Positions 48,301 to 54,300 of a DNA stretch of 64,000 bases are shown piece by piece (within the stretch, counting starts at the first letter, position 1; the number at the start of each line of letters is the position of its first letter). Location of the stretch: assembly GCA_018340805.1 (NCBI GenBank), contig JACMZG010000042.1, forward strand, positions 185,622 through 249,621. Reading direction: 5' to 3'. This DNA comes from Microvelia longipes. Taxonomy: Eukaryota > Arthropoda > Insecta > Hemiptera > Veliidae. A program made the translations under genes and the position numbers. The notes below the pieces were generated by a model. The model had not been told where the DNA came from, made no database searches, and saw only the letters and a list, made by a program, of their open reading frames with translations.

Positions 48301-51300
48301 GAAACTTAAGTATATTGACCATATGTCGATAGCTGTAAAAAGCTGATAAGAGTTATGGTGTTTTGATCATAATAAATATAAGCAACAATTAAGCTTTCAA
48401 CCTTATCATTATGATCTTCATCAAAGTGTATAATAATAAACAAAAGCCGTGTTATAATCAGTTGACAGTGTGAGAAAATAATGCAAGGGAGCCAATGAGG
48501 TTAGTCCTGGATGTTAAACCACGCCCTCAATTTCATATCAAGCGTGTGGTTCCTCAACACTATTTTCCCCTCGCTGTCAACTGACTATAACCGTATGGAA
48601 TACTACAAAACTTATACAAACTAGGCTAACAAGTCCAACCACAGGGGGTTTGATGATTCATGAACATTATATAAAATTAAATAAAAACAGATTAATTACA
48701 CATAAGTCCTACATTTTTTAATATATAATAATAACTAAGCTTTCCGACTAAAAAATTAGTCATCATCAGAGTTTAACAAATATAAAATAAAAAAACAAAT
48801 TTACAAACTACTTCATATTGCACCTTGGTATGGTTTGGTAAGCTGTGTTTAAAAAAACCGTTAAAAACTGTTACATTGAAGAATATTTTTATAAAAAATC
48901 AGTGTTACCAATAATTGAAGTAGTTTGTAAATTTGTTTTTTTTATTTTATATTGTTAAACTCAGATGATGTCTAATTTTTAGTAGAAAGCTTAGTTATTA
49001 TTATATATTAAAAAATATAGGACTTTTGTGTAATTAATCTGTTTTTATTTATTTTTTTATCAGTCCACAAAAGAAACTTTTTTAATAATATAAAATTATT
49101 TCTTGTATCATTTGATTGGGCTCTTTGCTGAATTACTTTTCTTAGCTTTCATTAACCTTAGTTTGTAACATCCTAGACATTGGGTTACCTAATCGTTCTT
49201 TGGTCAAGTCTACAGAGACCGAAGACTACCTTATGATTATTATTATTATTCCTTGTGTTCCTTTTAGTTTTTTATAATTTTAGGATAGTTTTAGGATAAT
49301 TGTAAGAAAACAGCATTTGTCTTGATGCTGCAATTGTTGGTTTTCTTTCCTCGTTTGAGCCTAAATCCTAAAAATTAAAAGAAAACTACCAAATGCTTTG
49401 TGTTATCAAGTGAACTGAATCCAAAGTTTTGTGATAGAATAGAATAGAATAACCATTTACTGCTTTTTTTATACAATACATAATAATGTAACATACTTAT
49501 AACATGCAAATCAGTCATGGATTGTGGTTGCCTAGTATGGCTTTAGAACTTTTTGTGGATAGAACGGAATCCAAAGTTTTGTGGATAGAACCAAATCCAA
49601 AGTTTTATGGATAGAACCTTAAGTACTTTAGGAAAGAACCTAAAGTACTCCTTACCTTTCCTATACAATCGTGAATTTGTTCTAATTGTTGGTTCTTTTG
49701 CCTGTTTTCAGCATACTGACCTGAGTCAATACATGGAAAGGCATCCGGGAGGTTTAAATTATTCTAATGTTAGATTATTATTATTCCAATTACTCCGTGG
49801 ACTGGCTTACTGCCACAGGAGACGAGTCCTACACAGGGACGTCAAACCTCAGAATTTGCTCATATCCGAGTTAGGAGAACTTAAACTAGCTGATTTCGGT
49901 TAGTTATATTGTATATCTACCCTTTATATTGAAAATAGCTTTTCCAATGTTACTCAGCAGGGTGGGAAAATGACTTCCCCACCCTAGGGAAGAAAAAAAC
50001 AGTAACCTAAATTAAGTATATTTATTTAGGTATATTTGTTATATTATGTGGTAGTGATTGAAATCAGCTGTTGTTTTAGAAGTTTATAATTGTTTGTAAA
50101 ATGAATGGATATAATAGTCTCGTGTCCATTGACCCATTAGTCTTTGTAATAGAGTTAGAATTCGAAGACATAAAATATTGTAGCCAAAGCAGTTATTAAA
50201 GACTAGTCCACTATTTGTAGATAAAATTTAAAATACAACATGTATCTAAGCATTTCCACTCAACTATGTAAAACAAAAGTAAAAGTTAACTCCCTCGGCA
50301 TTCTTCGAAAGCTTGCTTACTAATTTAACTCCCTTGGCTAACCTCGATAGCTTACTAATTTAACTCCCTCTGCAATCCTCAAGCAGTAACTAATTTAACT
50401 CCTTTGGCAAGCCTCAAGCAGTAACTAATTTAACTCCCTCTGCAAGCCTCGAAAGATTACTAGTTTGACTCCCTCGGCTAGCCTGTCTAGGTGTATGTGT
50501 CTGTATCATCGTAGCTCCTAGTGTATTTAAGCTAGAGAATTGAAACTTGTAGAAAAATTAATCTACCGCTGTAGTTGTGTAATCTACTCATGTAGCTATG
50601 TATAAGACTTACATATGTGCCAAGTTTCATCTCATTATCAGCATTAGTTTAATTTTTATGAAATGACTTATGTACGTTTTTTAAAAATTGTAAAAAATCA
50701 GAAAATGGTCCAATTGAGTTGAAATTTGGTACAAGTGTATATTATTACCTAATAAATAAGTACTCTAAGTTTCATTTCAATGCGACAAGTATATCTATGA
50801 TTTTTGTTGGATCATAAAAATTAAGGAGCATTGAGCGTGGTCAGTGTTGTATGAGTGACCGCTGGGAATGACGGATGCATTTACTACCTTAAGGCAAGCG
50901 AAGCGAATCCAAAAACATTTTGCAGTATAAATTTGGCGAACTGTATTTCTGAGGACGAGCGAAGCGAGTTCAAAAGCAGGGAGGATGAGCGTAGCTAATC
51001 CGATGTAGAAATTGGGTACCTTGGAGAAGTTCCGAGGTACCCGTACCGATTTTTTTTAATTAAAAACAAACAAATATTTTATGTCTATTATGTTATGTTA
51101 TTCCAAGTAAACTTACACCAATCATGAATTAATTTTGAAATTGTAAAATAAAATGATTAAGTTATTAAAATATGGGATTTTTTTGCAGGTCTAGCGCGTG
51201 CCAAGTCAGTACCAAGCCACACTTATAGCCATGAAGTGGTAACCCTGTGGTACCGACCCCCCGATGTACTCCTGGGTTCAACGTGCTACTCTACATCTTT

Positions 51301-54300
51301 AGATATGTGGGGAGTTGGTTGCATACTCATTGAAATGATTACAGGCGTACCAACCTTCCCTGGAGTTAGAGAGACCTATGATCAGTTAGATAAAATATTT
51401 AAGGTAGAAACAACGTTTTACATTATCTTACCTAATACTGTATGTATGAGGAAAAGAATTACATTCAACCTAAATCGAGGTTCCACCGTAATTATCCGTT
51501 TCAGGCATTTTCCAGACCTTCTGAGTGGTTTTCATTATGCTGTCTAGGAGACAGGATTGAGGGATAAAAAACCACGTCCTTCAGAAGGGACGTAAAGCCG
51601 GTGGTCTCGAGCCTGTGCGTTGTCAGGTACTCGTTAAAGATCCCTTACCCTAAATGAAACTGGGTATAGGCAAAATTTAGGACCCTCATAGTAGATTCAT
51701 TATAATACTAGTGTGTCTGCCTTGTAGTTTAAAGTGTATGCAGGTTTGGTTTAACGGTGAGGGCACGTGTTGTTCCTTGTTTCCACATTTCCTTTTCAGG
51801 GAAAATATGTATGATTGTTTGAAAAAGCATGAGAGGAAACATAGAAATTCACGGCTCTTCTGTCTAGATTAGATGAAAATATACCTACACTTGAAATTAA
51901 AAACACTATCTTAGGGAGCTGGTAAAAAGGGCCCAACAACATGGCCTACTTGCCTGGTAGTTACTACCATTTCCCCATATTACTACTACTGACTCTCTGA
52001 CACCATGGAGGTCTGAGGTTCACATCCCAGGTTATGGTTTCACTTTATATAATATTATTACTCAAATAAATGGTTGTGGTTGGTCACCTGTGTGGAGCCC
52101 CTGTTAAGAACCCCTGCTCTAGATGGCAGGTTTCATTTTTTATGTTATATATAATTGTTTACCGACACAATTTTGTATTTGCAGATTCTCGGCACCCCCA
52201 CGGACGACACGTGGGATGGAGTGAGTAGATTGCCCGGTTATTCATTACCTAAAATGTTCAAATTTTATAGAGGACAAAAACTTGGTTTAGCTTTTCCAAG
52301 ATTGTACGACATAGCTGAAGGGGAAAATATGGCCTCTGCTCTTCTACAGGTATTCTTCTTGTTTTTGTATCCTTTGTATTTCATCAAGTGTTTTTCCATC
52401 GTTCATACTTAGATGTAATCTAGTACGGAAATCAAATGAGAATAGAGTATTTGCACAATTTTTTTTTTTGCATTATCTTTAAGCATGTCATATAGAAAAC
52501 ACCCTGTAAAATATTAGAATGATAAAACATATGCTTTTGATGATACAGCAAAATAAATAAAAATATATTTAAACATGTTCTTTTGGGGGAAAACGCCCTC
52601 GACTGCTTGTGTAAAGTCAGACGTAAGAATACCGCCGTGTAGTACAATATTCACTAGAGCAACACTCATAACATTTTATTCTATACTGTCAACAAGATGA
52701 TACTAACAGCTGTAGTCATCATGTTACTTTGGCATTGTATTACCTGGAACACGGAATTATTATTATTATTCAAAGAGACTATAATATCTGTTATTTCCGT
52801 GCTTTTGAGACGAATAATATAGGAAATAAATAATAATAATTAAATTTTATCATTTTTTTGGAGGTTAATTAATTTTTAATAAAAAATTAAAGACATAAAA
52901 ATTAATATTTTAATATAATGATATTACTAAGTTTAATGATTTTAGTTTTTGATTTTATGACTTTATAACGATTCTATTTTTAAATGATTCTACACTTTTA
53001 AATTAATAGGACACATAATTATTGAAGTTTGTCACTATGACTGAACTGTGTCTTATGGTGGTCGTTGACTTAAAAGCCATTCTTGAGGTCTAGCTGTGCT
53101 CCCTGAAAGATACAGTTTTTACACCATCTGAACCCTTTTTTCTTTACTCTTCAAAAATGTATAAATTCGTGAAAATTTATGCATTTCACCATAATTAAAT
53201 TGAAATTAGACGTAAATGAACTAGGTATCATCTAGAGGTGTACTTTTTGAATGTTCTTCTCAAGGAGGCAAATGGAGCCTCCATTTACATTGTGATATTG
53301 AATTCCATTTTGAAAATTTTACTTTGTATTTATAAACTTTGACAAACTATTACTTTCACAGTCTGCCTCCGTGGCCGTGATCGTAAAGGCGTTCGATTTC
53401 GGCACTGGAGCCCGGGCTATGCTCTAAGATTTTATGAATAGTATTTGTATTAAAAAGATTTCGCCAACTTTAATTAATTCTTAGAGTGTAGTAGATGCAA
53501 CCCACCTGAGGCGGTTCCCGCAGGGTGAATACCCTGATGGGCCGAAAGGCCCTAAAACGGGCATTTTATTTTTATTTTTTTTATTACTTTCAACTTTATA
53601 TTTATAATTTTTTATAAAATATTTTATTTTTTAGTTAAATCCAGACAAAAAGGATAGGAGCTGAGGAAGCTCTCAGGCATAAATACTTCAGCCCCTCTGC
53701 CAAAAAAAACTATACGAGCTCCCTGATGGTAACCTCCCATTTATTTTTAATAGAATAATTAATAGTTATTAAAATATTTTTATTATGTACTATTTGTACT
53801 ATAAACAAATGTACAATGTACTACTCTTTGTAGTGGTTAAGGTACGCGTCCATACACAGAATGAATGGACTTTAAACTTCCGAGTTTATTTATTGTCGTG
53901 GGTCAAATCCCAGCACGGGCCTCTGGGATTTTAATGAGAGGATAAAAATTCAGCTACCAGAGAACATTAGAATTTTGAATTCAGATAGTTTTAGCAAAGT
54001 AGTAAAGAACTTGCTTTTGAATGAAGTGTTTTATAATGTTAATGAGTACTTCAATTTTAAATCTTAAATTTTATTTAAATTTTGTTTGTTTGACAAGACT
54101 TTTGTAATGTGCAATTACTTAATGGTCGTTTTATTTTATCTTATCTTATCTTATCTTATCATATCTATGAACTAAAAGCTCTATATTTAGATGTACATGA
54201 AATGTATATCTAGTTAGCAAATTTTCTTTGAAAAATTAAGTAATGGAATGGGTGTTATGGTGGGTGTTGGACCCTGAGTGTGGCCAAAGAATAAGTTTCG

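Larger units (their letters stand above)
50510..51055 (+). repeat. Dispersed repeat R, copy 6
   Basis: AGTGTATTTAAGCTAGAGAA, CATGTAGCTATGTATAAGAC, GTTGGATCATAAAAATTAAG and GGAGCATTGAGCGTGGTCAG, three hairpins, then CCGAGGTACCCGTACCGATT. It ends about 130 bp before the next kinase exon. Confidence 0.85.

Noticed and set aside
49607..49711. Alternative kinase start at the ATG at 49607
   Set aside because: The stretch before 49712 has tandem intron words and a clear acceptor; a kinase starting there would lack the ATP-binding lobe.
51404..51547. Kinase reading beyond the donor at 51404
   Set aside because: The extension is a fragment of repeat R.
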